NCBI RefSeq assembly: GCF_001656035.1
Contig: NZ_CP010029.1
Location: 358,410 to 422,409, forward strand
Reading direction: 5' to 3'
Source: Yersinia entomophaga
GTDB taxonomy: Bacteria > Pseudomonadota > Gammaproteobacteria > Enterobacterales > Enterobacteriaceae
Length of the DNA: 64,000 nucleotides
The notes under the pieces are model-generated. The model was not told the origin of the DNA and did no database searches. It saw only the letters and a program-made list of their open reading frames with translations. The position numbers and the translations under genes are program-made. Positions 48,861 through 57,751 of the stretch are shown one piece after another; positions within the stretch are counted from its first letter, which is position 1, and the number at the start of each line of letters is the position of its first letter.

Positions 48861-49869
48861 ATGCTATCTTACGCGCCAGAAAATGCCTATCAGAGACTGA
48901 AGACGATGGAAAACAAAAAAAATCTTTCCCAAAGAAAAAAGCGGATTACATCCCCGAAATCGCCATCGTTCCCGCTACGATTTTGATGCGCTTTCAGCCA
49001 GTTGCCCTGAATTAAGCGCATTTTTGGCTCCGAACGCTTACGGTGATATTTCCGTGGATTTTGCCGATCCCGCGGCGGTAAAAATGTTAAACCGGGCGCT
49101 GTTAAAACATTTCTACGGCATTGAATTCTGGGATATTCCTGCAGATTATCTTTGCCCACCGATTCCAGGGCGTGCAGATTATCTGCATCATTTGGCCGAT
49201 TTGTTGGCTAGCTGCAATGGCGGCGTGATTCCTCAGGGGAAAAGCGTGGCGGTATTAGATGTCGGCGTGGGGGCCAACTGTATTTATCCAATTATCGGTC
49301 AGCGTGAGTACGGCTGGCGCTTTACCGGTACGGAAATCGATCCGCATGCGCTGAACGCGGCGAAAATGGTGGTATCGATGAACCCGACCCTGAGAAATAC
49401 GCTACGTCTGAAATTGCAAAAGCAGCCTCAAGCTATCTTCGAAGGCGTTTGGGCAGTTAACGAACGTTATGACGTCACCCTGTGTAACCCTCCGTTCCAC
49501 GGTTCTGCGGAAGAAGCTGCGGCGACAACTCGCCGTAAATTGCACAAATTGGGCAAAGGTGAAGTGGCGGCTAAGCCGGTGCAGAACTTTGGCGGCAAGA
49601 ATAGCGAACTGTGGTGCGAGGGCGGCGAAGAGGGTTTTGTCACTCGCATGGTGCAAGAAAGCGTCGCGAGGGGCAATAATTGCCTGTGGTTCACTTCATT
49701 GGTATCGAAAAAAACCAGCCTACCAGCGATTTATCACGCTTTACGCTACGCTAAGGCGGTAGAGGTTCGCACTATTGATATGGCGCAAGGGCAAAAAGTC
49801 AGCCGTTTTGTGGCCTGGACATTTCAGACTGAAGAGCAACAGGCGGCCTGGGTGGCTGAACGCTGGTAA
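48861..49869 (+). pseudogene. rlmF: 23S rRNA m6A1618 methyltransferase RlmF, frameshifted at an 8-A run
   Basis: RlmF methylates A1618 of 23S rRNA. The N-terminal reading MLSYAPENAYQRLKTMENKK (ATG 48861, AAGGCG upstream) leads into eight As (48915-48922). The conserved continuation FPKEKSGLHPRNRHRSRYDFDALSASCPEL... is one frame over. With seven As one ORF of 335 aa would result. The methyltransferase part is otherwise intact: DVGVGANCIYPIIG for SAM binding, CNPPFH as the NPPF catalytic motif, GGKNSELWCEGGEEGF and WFTSLVSKK. It could be dead, read by slippage, or a sequencing error. A start at 49024 would lack the conserved N-terminus. Confidence 0.8.
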
Positions 49870-50232
49870 CGTAGCCTGCTATTCGGTTGAATATAATTGG
49901 TTGAAAGTATTGATTAAAAGTATTAAATCAACTCTTGGCTCGGCGGCAACGGTAGCGTTATCTGCCAAATGTTGTCGGGCCCTATTTTATTTCTGCGATC
50001 TCCCACTTTTTGCTTTATTCACCCGCCTTTCCAGCCATTTCATCAAAAGTAATCACAGTCTTTATCCGGTTATTGTGTCGAGCAGTTAACAATATCATTA
50101 CTTTGTTCTACGCTTAGAGGATAAATACCCGACGGGCAATATAGCCTGCTAATAATCATACAAATTACAAAATTTTTCGTTGTGACTTTCTCTGATTTTA
50201 CAGCAATGTCTCATTCTCCCAGGGTGAAGACT

Positions 50233-50271
50233 AAAGCCTGCGGAGGACATTTTTAATGTTCTTCGGGCTTT
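50233..50271. other. long imperfect hairpin before the PAS-MCP gene
   Basis: AAAGCCTGCGGAGGACATT pairs with AATGTTCTTCGGGCTTT, about 17 base pairs with G-U wobbles and a two-base bulge. It lies ~80 bp upstream of the PAS-MCP start codon. TGTTTTTTG follows six bases later on the plus strand, so it may be a terminator for transcripts from the left. The rest of 49870-50350 shows no gene. Confidence 0.6.
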
Positions 50272-50350
50272 GGCATGTTTTTTGTAAAAAGGCATGTTGA
50301 TAAAGATAAGGCCTCGGCTTATTCATTATTCGCCATAAGGACTCTCAGCT

Positions 50351-51661
50351 ATGTTCTTAAATTTACGATCTTCTCATGCGCCCTGGCGTTCCGAATTAAC
50401 CTCGATAGATAGCGCAGTACCGATGATTATATTTAAGCCAGATGGGACGGTAATACAGGCAAATCAGTTATTTCTACAGGCAATGGGATATCAGCGTGAA
50501 GAGATAATAGGCAAGCATCATCGAATATTTTGCGATCCCAATTATGTCGCAAGCGAAGCCTATCAACGCCACTGGCAGATATTAAATCAGGGAAAGCCGA
50601 TCACCGATAATATTAAACGTATTCGCAAAGATGGCTCGGTGGTCTGGTTGCAGGGGACTTACACGCCAGTGCTGGATAGGCTGGGGAAAGTGGTGGAGAT
50701 AATCAAGATTGCCAGCGATGTCACCGAGCGAATTTTACAGTCTCAAGAGCACCAAAGTCTGCTAAAAGCCCTAAATCGTTCAATGGGCATGATAACTTTC
50801 ACGCCCGCAGGCATTATTCTGGATGCCAACGATAATCTATTAAATATCATCGGTTACTCTCTTCGGGATATTCAGCATAAACCCCATCAGATTCTCTGTA
50901 AGCCTGAGTTTGCCCATAGCGACGAATATCGCCAGCATTGGCAGCGTTTGGCGCGTGGCGAATTTATTGTCGGCCGCTTTGAACGTATGAATAGCCGTGG
51001 AGAAGATGTCTGGCTGGAGGCCAGCTATAACCCGATTATGGATCACGATGGGCAGGTGATAAAGGTGGTTAAAATTGCTCAGGATATTACTCAACTGATT
51101 CAACAGCAGCAGCATGAAGAAGCGCTGATGCGCAACGTACATCATCTTTCAGTCAATACCGATAAGTCAGCGTCCGAAGGGGCAAATATTGTCCAGCAGG
51201 CGGTAAAAGGCATGCTGGAAGTGGAATCCATTGCCCGCGAAACTTCGGACGTAGTCAGCGACTTAGGGCGCTGTTCCAAGGAGATCGGCACCATTGTAGA
51301 GTCCATTCGTAAGATATCCTCTCAAACTAATTTGCTGGCGATTAATGCTTCCATTGAGGCTGCCCATGCGGGAGAGCATGGCAAAGGATTTTCCGTGGTG
51401 GCCAGTGAGGTGCGTTTGCTAGCGGATCAATCTCGTCAAGCTGCCACTGAAATCGAACATATGACCAAAACGATTCAGAACGGAGTGACCGCGGCGATTA
51501 AAGGTATGGGAACCTGCGTGGAACAAGCTGGCGGCGGCGTGGCGCTCACTCAGGATGCGGGGGAAGTGATTAATCAGGTCAATATTGGTATGCAGGATGT
51601 GGTGAAGCTGATGGCGGCGTTCGCGCAGATAAAAAACCGGCAAAGTTATAGCGGTAGTTAA
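50351..51661 (+). CDS. soluble PAS-PAS methyl-accepting chemotaxis-type protein (BdlA-like)
   Basis: The 436-aa protein has two PAS domains (about 15-130 and 140-255), each ending in the PAC form [13 protein letters not shown] / [13 protein letters not shown], followed by a shortened MCP signalling domain (about 270-420: [37 protein letters not shown]). No transmembrane helix, HAMP domain or C-terminal NWETF-type pentapeptide is present. This layout resembles Pseudomonas BdlA (biofilm dispersal) and Aer-like redox sensors, so cytoplasmic redox or ligand sensing is likely. AAGGA precedes the ATG. No chemotaxis genes are adjacent. Confidence 0.86.
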   Translation: MFLNLRSSHAPWRSELTSIDSAVPMIIFKPDGTVIQANQLFLQAMGYQREEIIGKHHRIFCDPNYVASEAYQRHWQILNQGKPITDNIKRIRKDGSVVWLQGTYTPVLDRLGKVVEIIKIASDVTERILQSQEHQSLLKALNRSMGMITFTPAGIILDANDNLLNIIGYSLRDIQHKPHQILCKPEFAHSDEYRQHWQRLARGEFIVGRFERMNSRGEDVWLEASYNPIMDHDGQVIKVVKIAQDITQLIQQQQHEEALMRNVHHLSVNTDKSASEGANIVQQAVKGMLEVESIARETSDVVSDLGRCSKEIGTIVESIRKISSQTNLLAINASIEAAHAGEHGKGFSVVASEVRLLADQSRQAATEIEHMTKTIQNGVTAAIKGMGTCVEQAGGGVALTQDAGEVINQVNIGMQDVVKLMAAFAQIKNRQSYSGS

Positions 51662-51720
51662 TTGAGAAAAATTAATAGCGTAAACGTTAATGCGATAAAC
51701 GGGGATAAGAAATCGTGAAA

Positions 51721-51754
51721 TACCCAGCGGGAGCCAGTAGCCGCCCGCTGGGTA
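51721..51754 (-). terminator. terminator of glnHPQ
   Basis: TACCCAGCGGG and CCCGCTGGGTA form a perfect 11-bp stem with a 12-base loop, 7 bp after the glnQ stop. On the minus strand a short T-tract (TATTTC) follows. Confidence 0.8.
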
Positions 51755-51760
51755 GGGTTA

Positions 51761-52483
51761 TCAGGAAACGTGCTGCAAGAACTCACGTAGCCTGTCGCTT
51801 GGCGGATTGGAGATCAACGTATCAGGATCGCCATCCTCAGCCACGCGGCCTTTATCAATAAAGATCAGGCGTGAGGCCACTTTCTGTGCAAAGCCCACTT
51901 CGTGGGTGACGATGACCATGGTCATGCCTTCTTCGGCCAAATCTTTCATTACGGTCAACACTTCATGACGTAATTCCGGATCCAGTGCCGAGGTTGGCTC
52001 ATCAAACAGCATCAGTTTGGGCTTAACCGCCAGCGCGCGGGCGATAGCCACACGCTGTTGCTGGCCGCCAGACAGTTCGGCTGGGTAATGGTGCGCCCTC
52101 TCGGACAACCCTACTTTTGCCAACAGGGCTCGCGCCTGTTTTTCTGCTTCAGCCTTACTGGCTCCACGCACCCGAATCGGGCCAAAAGCCACGTTTTCCA
52201 GCGCGGTTAAGTGAGGGAACAGATAAAACTGCTGGAACACCATTCCGGCTTCCTGACGAATCAGACGCTCATCGACTTTGGGGTCGTTAACATCCAAACC
52301 ATCGACAATCAGTTGGCCTTTTGTGATGACTTCCAGCTTGTTGATGCAGCGCAGCAACGTGGATTTACCTGAGCCTGATGGCCCGATAATCACCACCACT
52401 TCTCCCTTGGTGATATTCAAATTGATATCGTGCAGCACCTGGGTTTGGCCAAAGTGTTTGGAGACATTCTTGAATTCAATCAT
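51761..52483 (-). CDS. glnQ: glutamine ABC transporter ATP-binding protein GlnQ
   Basis: GlnQ is a 240-aa ABC ATPase of the polar amino acid class, nearly identical in plan to E. coli GlnQ (240 aa). It has Walker [11 protein letters not shown]-loop [15 protein letters not shown], signature LSGGQQQR, Walker [14 protein letters not shown] and VTHEVGFA. It overlaps the end of glnP by four bases and is the last gene of glnHPQ. Confidence 0.96.
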   Translation of the reverse strand: MIEFKNVSKHFGQTQVLHDINLNITKGEVVVIIGPSGSGKSTLLRCINKLEVITKGQLIVDGLDVNDPKVDERLIRQEAGMVFQQFYLFPHLTALENVAFGPIRVRGASKAEAEKQARALLAKVGLSERAHHYPAELSGGQQQRVAIARALAVKPKLMLFDEPTSALDPELRHEVLTVMKDLAEEGMTMVIVTHEVGFAQKVASRLIFIDKGRVAEDGDPDTLISNPPSDRLREFLQHVS

Positions 52484-53136
52484 ATTATTTTCAGTTTTCT
52501 TTCTAACCGACGCAGGACGAAGCTCAGCGCCAGCGTGATAATCAGGTAAATCACCGCAACAGCCGTCCAGATTTCCATGGCGCGGAAGTTACCGGCGATA
52601 ATCTCCTGACCCTGGCGAGTCAGTTCGGCTACACCGATCACGATAAACAGTGAGGTGTCCTTGATGCTAACAATCCATTGGTTGCCCAGCGGTGGCAACA
52701 TGCGACGCAATGCCAGAGGGGCAATAACGTAACGCAGGGTATCGCGTTTGGATAAACCCAGAGCCAAACCGGCTTCACGGAAACCATTGTGGATTGACAG
52801 CACTGCACCGCGGGTAATTTCCGCGATATAGGCGCCGGAGTTGATAATGATGGTGACTACCGCCGCCGAGAAAGGATCGATGCGTACCGGCATCATCATT
52901 GGCAAAGCAAAATAGATAAACATCACCTGTACAACGATAGGTGTACCGCGAATCAACTCAATAAAAACTAATGCAATATTTCTACTTAACCAACCACCGT
53001 AAGCACGGGCAAAACCGGCTACAACCCCAATTATCAGGCCGCCAAGTAAACCCAGGACCGAGATCCATAGGGTTAACTTAGCGCCTTCAAGCAGGATTGG
53101 TATGGCGGGCCAAATAGCGCTCCATTCAAACTGCAT
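52480..53136 (-). CDS. glnP: glutamine ABC transporter permease GlnP
   Basis: GlnP is a 218-aa His/Glu/Gln-type permease with about five helices. The start is [26 protein letters not shown], close to E. coli GlnP (219 aa). The EAA loop is [37 protein letters not shown]. Two copies form the pore with GlnQ. It lies 35 bp after glnH and overlaps glnQ. Confidence 0.96.
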   Translation of the reverse strand: MQFEWSAIWPAIPILLEGAKLTLWISVLGLLGGLIIGVVAGFARAYGGWLSRNIALVFIELIRGTPIVVQVMFIYFALPMMMPVRIDPFSAAVVTIIINSGAYIAEITRGAVLSIHNGFREAGLALGLSKRDTLRYVIAPLALRRMLPPLGNQWIVSIKDTSLFIVIGVAELTRQGQEIIAGNFRAMEIWTAVAVIYLIITLALSFVLRRLERKLKII

Positions 53137-53171
53137 GGATATTCTCCTGGTCTAAAAACGGCAAAAATTAA

Positions 53172-53912
53172 TTACTTAGGTTCAACACCAAACCATTTTT
53201 TATAGATTTCGTTGTAAGTGCCGTTCTCTTTCAATGTTTTCAGTGCAGCATTTACCTTCACGCGCAATTCGCTGCCCTGTGGGAAGGCGATACCGTATTG
53301 CTGAGCTTTGATGGAATCACCCACCGCTTTAAACTGGCCATTGCCGGCAGTTTTAATGAAATAAAGGATGTTTGGCGTGTCATGCAAAACTGCATCCGCG
53401 CGGCCAGTACCTAATTCCAGGTAGGCGTTGTCAATGTTAGGGAACTGACGCAGATCTTTGGTTTTGATGTTGGCTTTCGCGTAATCAACAGAGCCGGTGC
53501 CGCTTTTCACTGCAACAACTTTGCCTTTCAGGTCGGCTTCGCCTTTGATGTCATTATTGGTGGTTTTTACCATGACCAGCAGGCCACTGTTGTAATAACC
53601 ATCAGAGAAATCAACGGCTTTTTTGCGCTCGTCCGTAATGGTGATACCGGCTAGTGCCAAATCAACGTTCTTGGTTTGCAAAGCAGGAATGATGCCGCTG
53701 AAATCCATGGGTTTCAGCTCATAATCCAGATTCAGCTCTTTGGCAATGGCGGCCCAAAGGTCAACATCAAAACCAACGTATTTATCCCCTTGTTTAAATT
53801 CGAAAGGAACGAAAGCGGTATCCGTGGCAACAATCAGTTTGTCCGCTGCGTGAGAACTTATTGCAAAGGCCAGAGTGATTGCGGCCAATGAAACTTTTAC
53901 AAGTGACTTCAT
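53172..53912 (-). CDS. glnH: periplasmic glutamine-binding protein GlnH
   Basis: GlnH is a 246-aa solute-binding protein (family 3). A 22-residue signal peptide (ending SHAADK) precedes [28 protein letters not shown], the ligand-pocket start. [19 protein letters not shown] and the Thr/Arg/Asp glutamine contacts follow, and the end is WFGVEPK. It is first in the glnHPQ operon, behind a sigma54/NtrC-type control region, so expression should rise under nitrogen limitation. Confidence 0.96.
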   Translation of the reverse strand: MKSLVKVSLAAITLAFAISSHAADKLIVATDTAFVPFEFKQGDKYVGFDVDLWAAIAKELNLDYELKPMDFSGIIPALQTKNVDLALAGITITDERKKAVDFSDGYYNSGLLVMVKTTNNDIKGEADLKGKVVAVKSGTGSVDYAKANIKTKDLRQFPNIDNAYLELGTGRADAVLHDTPNILYFIKTAGNGQFKAVGDSIKAQQYGIAFPQGSELRVKVNAALKTLKENGTYNEIYKKWFGVEPK

Positions 53913-53975
53913 ATGTGGGAGTTCCTTTGTACTTTGAGTGGAGGAGATCCGTTTTTTTATAATTCAGGGAGCAAT

Positions 53976-53992
53976 ATGAAAAGATCGTGCCA
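53976..53992 (-). promoter_or_regulatory. sigma54 (-24/-12) promoter of glnH
   Basis: On the minus strand TGGCACGATCTTTTCAT fits TGGCACG-N4-TTGCA with a T in place of the -13 G. This resembles the E. coli glnHp2 promoter, which is weak without NtrC. It lies 64 bp upstream of the glnH ATG. Confidence 0.75.
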
Positions 53993-54064
53993 AAATTGCA
54001 AGTCTTTTAAAAATAAAGCAATTAATCTAAATAATTAGGTTGCAACTACTTAGTTACTGTATTT

Positions 54065-54113
54065 TGCACTGCTATGGGTCACCACAATGGTGCGTTTTTA
54101 CCATTTTGGTGCA
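54065..54113 (-). promoter_or_regulatory. NtrC-type binding sites upstream of glnH
   Basis: Three imperfect copies of TGCACT-N4-TGGTGCA are spaced in this stretch: TGCACTGCTATGGGTC (54065-54080), CACCACAATGGTGC (54080-54093) and ACCATTTTGGTGCA (54100-54113). They lie 70-140 bp upstream of the sigma54 promoter, the usual position of NtrC enhancers. The rest of 53913-54318 is AT-rich with no gene. Confidence 0.65.
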
Positions 54114-54318
54114 ATCTCTCCATGAGTAACCCATCAGTAACTAATTAGTCAATAATTAATGATTATAGTTTAACAGTTAAATAACAAAATGCGGGTGAGT
54201 TCAGGTTTTTTATACGCAAAAAATAATGATCGACATTTATTGATGATAGAAATAACGAAGGGTTAAACAGTCGGTATAAGCGAGTGAGTATGAGAGAGTA
54301 TAAGAGAAGAAAGAGAAG

Positions 54319-54585
54319 TTAGCGTAACTGGCTGTCTTTACTGCCCCGGCGGTTATAGCCAGCGTGATCAGCCTGTTGTTTATCGAGGATTTTTTGACAA
54401 TTGATACAATATCGAACGCCGGTTAGCGCTTTTCTACGCGCCTCAGGAATTTTTTCACCACATTCCAGGCAGTAACAAGCACTCTCGCCCTTACCCAGCG
54501 CCTGACGTGCCCGCTGAACCGCATCGTCAACGGTGGAATCAATCTGGTCTTGCACTGCGCCGTCTCCGGCCCATCCGCTTGCCAT
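54319..54585 (-). CDS. ybiI: DksA/TraR-type zinc finger protein YbiI
   Basis: YbiI is an 88-aa DksA/TraR family protein. It has a short helical N-terminus and the four-cysteine zinc finger (CLEC-GEKIPEARRKALTGVRYC-INC), then the end GYNRRGSKDSQLR, identical to E. coli YbiI. It lacks the long coiled coil of DksA, so RNA polymerase action is uncertain. GGAGG precedes the ATG at 54585; the longer reading to 54651 is rejected. It lies just downstream of dps on the same strand. Confidence 0.92.
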   Translation of the reverse strand: MASGWAGDGAVQDQIDSTVDDAVQRARQALGKGESACYCLECGEKIPEARRKALTGVRYCINCQKILDKQQADHAGYNRRGSKDSQLR

Positions 54586-54663
54586 CGTCAGTGTCCTCCG
54601 AAAAGCATAAGGGCCAGCTAAGCCGACCCTCCATAGTATTTCATCTAACAATTATTAATTAAA

Positions 54664-55167
54664 TTATTCGATATTGGCTTCGATAAACCACAGGAACTGA
54701 TCCAGATCGCGAGAGGCGGCGGTAAACATATCCGCAGTGTCTTCGTCTTCGACCTGAGTAATCGCCTTACGAATATCATTCGCTACCACCGCATAGCGGT
54801 CGGCCAGCGCTTTCAGATGCTCTTGCACGCTATGAATATTAGTCGGATAGCTTTTCAACGGTGATTTATCGTTGACGACTTGGACGGTTCCCAGCGCTAC
54901 GCCACCGAGTTGCACCGCGCGCTCTGCAAAGGTATCCAGGTGCCCGGTAATGGCGGTACGGAAGCCATCCAGCATTTCATGAACGGCAATAAAATTGGCG
55001 CCGCGCATGTTCCAGTGAGCCTGTTTGGTGATCAATGACAGATCGATAAATTGAATCAGCATGTGGTTCAGCGCTTTGATTGCGCCAATTTTTACGCTTT
55101 CATCCAAATCATTACGGGTGTAAAGCAGGTCAGAAGATTTCGTTTTTACCAGTTTAGCGGTACTCAT
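54664..55167 (-). CDS. dps: DNA protection during starvation protein Dps
   Basis: Dps is a 167-aa mini-ferritin forming a 12-mer that binds DNA and oxidises/stores iron with H2O2. A lysine-containing N-terminal tail ([13 protein letters not shown]) binds DNA. The interface ferroxidase ligands lie in [25 protein letters not shown] (His, Asp, Glu). Length equals E. coli Dps (167 aa). GAGGATACC before the ATG at 55167 supports the start. It has a sigma-S type -10 about 40 bp upstream. Confidence 0.96.
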   Translation of the reverse strand: MSTAKLVKTKSSDLLYTRNDLDESVKIGAIKALNHMLIQFIDLSLITKQAHWNMRGANFIAVHEMLDGFRTAITGHLDTFAERAVQLGGVALGTVQVVNDKSPLKSYPTNIHSVQEHLKALADRYAVVANDIRKAITQVEDEDTADMFTAASRDLDQFLWFIEANIE

Positions 55168-55214
55168 AATAGGTATCCTCATGCTGTATTGGTTATTAAT
55201 TTCTTTACCGGATC

Positions 55215-55222
55215 AAGTATAG
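55215..55222 (-). promoter_or_regulatory. sigma-S type -10 of dps
   Basis: On the minus strand the sequence reads TGCTATACTT, matching the RpoS/-10 consensus KCTATACTT. A start about 7 bp on gives a 40-nt leader, as for E. coli dps, which is RpoS- and OxyR-controlled. Confidence 0.6.
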
Positions 55223-55597
55223 CAGGGTTATATAATTTCGTTGCTCCAATACGGCCTATCAATTAAATTGGTTATAACGTCAGATAATTAGTCATAGACC
55301 ATGATTGAATAAGTTTTTGGTAACGTTATGATTTAAAATAAATTAGCTGAAGCATTTATTCATCTGTGCTCACGGGCCTATTTGTTTTTGGATAAATTCA
55401 GTTATTTAACCTGCGCGAAACAATAAGATGTCCATATTTACATGACTGCGGCCTTTAATTCCTGCTCACTAAGATAAAGATAATTATTTATGAAATAAAG
55501 CTATTGTAATAATAGGCTCAAACAAGGGGTAATTGAGAGGTTTTCTGGGTTATAAATCAGAGCAATATACGGGCTGATATTCATCGGGAGTAAGCAA
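55223..55597. other. dps-tam intergenic region
   Basis: AT-rich spacer with no recognisable gene, repeat or RNA apart from the dps promoter at its left end and the small ORF at its right end. Confidence 0.45.
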
Positions 55598-55666
55598 ATG
55601 AATACCTCGCTGATAGCGGCAGGGTTATTCTATCTGCAAGGAAGAAAAACACTTCAGGCCGTTTGA
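55598..55666 (+). CDS. candidate 22-aa small ORF
   Basis: ATG at 55598 follows a good Shine-Dalgarno (CGGGAG, seven-base spacing) and reads [22 protein letters not shown] before TGA. It starts with a short hydrophobic stretch and ends with a basic segment. Its last 13 bases overlap the end of convergent tam. No homologue is recalled, and no promoter was assigned, so chance occurrence cannot be excluded. Confidence 0.35.
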   Translation: MNTSLIAAGLFYLQGRKTLQAV

Positions 55667-56427
55667 GCGATGATAAACAGGCGAGGGAAAGCCAGCAGCA
55701 GGTTGCCATTGCTGTGTACCGGATAGGCCGCCGTGATTTTTAGCAGATAAGCTTGCAAGAAATCTTGCCGATCGGTTTCATTCAAAGGGTCAATAAAAGG
55801 ACGTAAGCCGGTGGATCGTACCCAGTCAACGATCGCCTGAGCCGAAGGCATCGGGTGGAAATAGCGAGTTCGCCAGATATCCACGCGTTGAGCAAGAGGA
55901 GCCAGCAGATCGTAATATTCGCTGGCAGACAAAATTTTAACGCGTTCAGCGTTACTTGCCGCTAATTGTTGTTGCCAGCGGCCTTCAGCGGCGACTTCTC
56001 GCATGGCACAGTGGCTGTGTTCGTCACGGTTATCGGGCATTTGGATTGCCAGAATACCCTGCGGGGCCAAATGGCTCATCAATTGAGGAATCAAAAGGCG
56101 ATGATTTTCTAACCATTGCAGGGAGGCGTTGGCGTAAATCACATTTTGCGGCTGAGGAGGTTGCCAATGCTGAATGTCCGCAGGTTGAAATTTACAGTCT
56201 GGCAGCCGCTTTTGCGCGCTTTCCAGCATTGCTTGAGAATTATCGATTCCCACCAGATGGGCGTGAGGAAAACGCTGGCGCAGTAATTCGGTGGAATTAC
56301 CCGGCCCACAGCCTAAATCGCTGACAAAATCGGGCGTATTGATTGCCACGCGAGCCAGTAAATCTGTCGCCGGTCGGGTGCGCTCCGCTTCAAACTGGCG
56401 GTACAAATCAGGATTCCAGTCTTTCAT
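55654..56427 (-). CDS. tam: trans-aconitate 2-methyltransferase Tam
   Basis: Tam is a 257-aa SAM-dependent enzyme that methylates trans-aconitate, a by-product of the TCA cycle that inhibits aconitase. It has [24 protein letters not shown] near the N-terminus, SAM motif [14 protein letters not shown], then ANASLQWL, and the substrate region [11 protein letters not shown]. It aligns with E. coli Tam (252 aa). In E. coli the gene is RpoS-dependent. It lies downstream of the sigK-rskA pair by 43 bp in the same direction and may be co-transcribed. Confidence 0.93.
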   Translation of the reverse strand: MKDWNPDLYRQFEAERTRPATDLLARVAINTPDFVSDLGCGPGNSTELLRQRFPHAHLVGIDNSQAMLESAQKRLPDCKFQPADIQHWQPPQPQNVIYANASLQWLENHRLLIPQLMSHLAPQGILAIQMPDNRDEHSHCAMREVAAEGRWQQQLAASNAERVKILSASEYYDLLAPLAQRVDIWRTRYFHPMPSAQAIVDWVRSTGLRPFIDPLNETDRQDFLQAYLLKITAAYPVHSNGNLLLAFPRLFIIAQTA

Positions 56428-56470
56428 CCTAAAACCTCATTGTTGCTGGCTGAAGAGCTAAGCGCCGACA

Positions 56471-57145
56471 TTAAATATTTTGTAATGGCCCGCTGTACAG
56501 TACCGCTCCGGTAGGTTGCCCGGTTGGAGAACCGCCGTGAGGTTCCAGACTGATTGCCATCACGTTGCCTTTGGTTAACGCAACTTTATTGAAAGCGACC
56601 TGTGTCGGCCCGCTAGCATTTAACAAGCCGAGAGAGTGAGGTTTTTCGCCTGCCGCAATACTCCACAGTTCAAGGCTATGCTGCTCGCCGATCGGTACTG
56701 TGCTTAATGGAGTTAACGTCAGGCTGCGGGTAGATTTATCCATGCTGACAATCCATTGGCCGCTTTGCTCGCTGCTGGCCAGAACCGCCACCGGAATGGG
56801 GGCCTCAGGCTGCACCAGCAGGCGGGGGACCAGCAAGAGTGCAGCTAAACAGACTGCGATCGCCCAGCCGAGATATGCGCCACTTGCGCGGCGTATTGAG
56901 GAAGTCTCTGCTTTTTCGGGGGGAGGCAATTGGAGCTGGAGTTTTTTCCAAATCCAGGCCGGCGGTGTCACGGGCTGTAAGCTATTGTCCATTTGGCTAA
57001 ACAGGTTTTGCCAGCGAGACACTTCTTCTGCCAGTTCGGGATTCCGTAGGATTTGTCGCTCAAATTGAATTCGAGCCAGCCCGCGCAGAGTGCCCAGCGC
57101 ATATTCTGCGGCCAGTGCTGATTGATATTCGCGTCTGTTTTTCAT
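56471..57145 (-). CDS. RskA-family anti-sigma factor
   Basis: The 224-aa protein has a cytoplasmic anti-sigma domain (about 1-80: AAEYALGTLRGLARIQFER), one transmembrane helix (about 92-112) and a periplasmic RskA domain (about 115-224) with QHSLELWSIAAGEKPHSLGLL and AISLEPHGGSPTGQPTGAVLYSG. No zinc-finger HxxxCxxC is visible, as in RskA proteins generally. It should hold the upstream ECF sigma factor inactive at the membrane until a periplasmic signal triggers proteolysis. Start overlaps the sigma gene stop (ATGA). Confidence 0.88.
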   Translation of the reverse strand: MKNRREYQSALAAEYALGTLRGLARIQFERQILRNPELAEEVSRWQNLFSQMDNSLQPVTPPAWIWKKLQLQLPPPEKAETSSIRRASGAYLGWAIAVCLAALLLVPRLLVQPEAPIPVAVLASSEQSGQWIVSMDKSTRSLTLTPLSTVPIGEQHSLELWSIAAGEKPHSLGLLNASGPTQVAFNKVALTKGNVMAISLEPHGGSPTGQPTGAVLYSGPLQNI

Positions 57146-57696
57146 ATTCCTACGCAGCTCTTTAAGTGCTCCAGCGCGCGGCGGATCCAGCTTTTCACCG
57201 TGCCAAGAGGCTGTTGTAAGTGTTCTGAGACCTCGCTGTGAGAAAGTCCCTGATAATAAGCCAGCATAATACTTTGCCGCTGTTCAGCGGGGAGATATGC
57301 CATGCAATGCTCCAACCGCTTGGCTTCGGAACTTTGCTGTAGCTGAGAGACCGGCGAGGGCGCGTCATCAGCTAGGTTATCGGCCTCGTCTTCATCCCAT
57401 CCCTGCAAACGGTTATCATTACCGCGCATCAAATCTATTGCCCGATTACGGACAATATGTGTGAGCCAGGTAAGGGGAGAACTGAGGCTGGGATTGTAAT
57501 TAATCGCCTGACTGAGCACGGTAATAAAGCAATCGTGCAATACCTCTTCGGCTCGGGCATGGTTACGTAACATACGTAAGGCAACGGCGAAAAGACGTGG
57601 GGAAGTTAACCGGTATAATCGTTCAAATGCCGCTTGGTCGCCTTTGCCAATCGCTTCCAGCAGTTCAATTTGTTCAGCCAAAGACGCTTCATTCAT
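57142..57696 (-). CDS. ECF sigma factor (SigK/ECF19-like)
   Basis: The 184-aa ECF sigma factor has region 2 (about 22-90: FERLYRLTSPRLFAVALRMLRNHARAEEVLHDCFITVL, RNRAIDLMRG) that melts the -10, and region 4 (about 125-180: MLAYYQGLSHSEVSEHLQQPLGTVKSWIRRALEHL) that binds the -35. Its closest remembered type is SigK, whose anti-sigma is RskA. It is translationally coupled to rskA and lies 55 bp downstream of the fasciclin gene on the same strand. Confidence 0.9.
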   Translation of the reverse strand: MNEASLAEQIELLEAIGKGDQAAFERLYRLTSPRLFAVALRMLRNHARAEEVLHDCFITVLSQAINYNPSLSSPLTWLTHIVRNRAIDLMRGNDNRLQGWDEDEADNLADDAPSPVSQLQQSSEAKRLEHCMAYLPAEQRQSIMLAYYQGLSHSEVSEHLQQPLGTVKSWIRRALEHLKSCVGI

Positions 57697-57715
57697 TTGT
57701 AATCCCTAAAAGCAA

Positions 57716-57736
57716 GGTGCAGTGAGACACTGCACC
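57716..57736 (-). terminator. hairpin between fasciclin gene and sigK
   Basis: GGTGCAGTG and CACTGCACC are a perfect 9-bp inverted repeat with loop TCT on the minus strand, followed by TTGCTTTT. It looks like an intrinsic terminator after the fasciclin gene that could let some read-through into sigK-rskA. Confidence 0.75.
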
Positions 57737-57751
57737 CAGTATAGACCGCTT

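Noticed and set aside
49775..50089. 104-aa ORF across the end of rlmF and the following gap
   Set aside because: Its first third is the wrong frame of rlmF and the rest has no family features or start signal.
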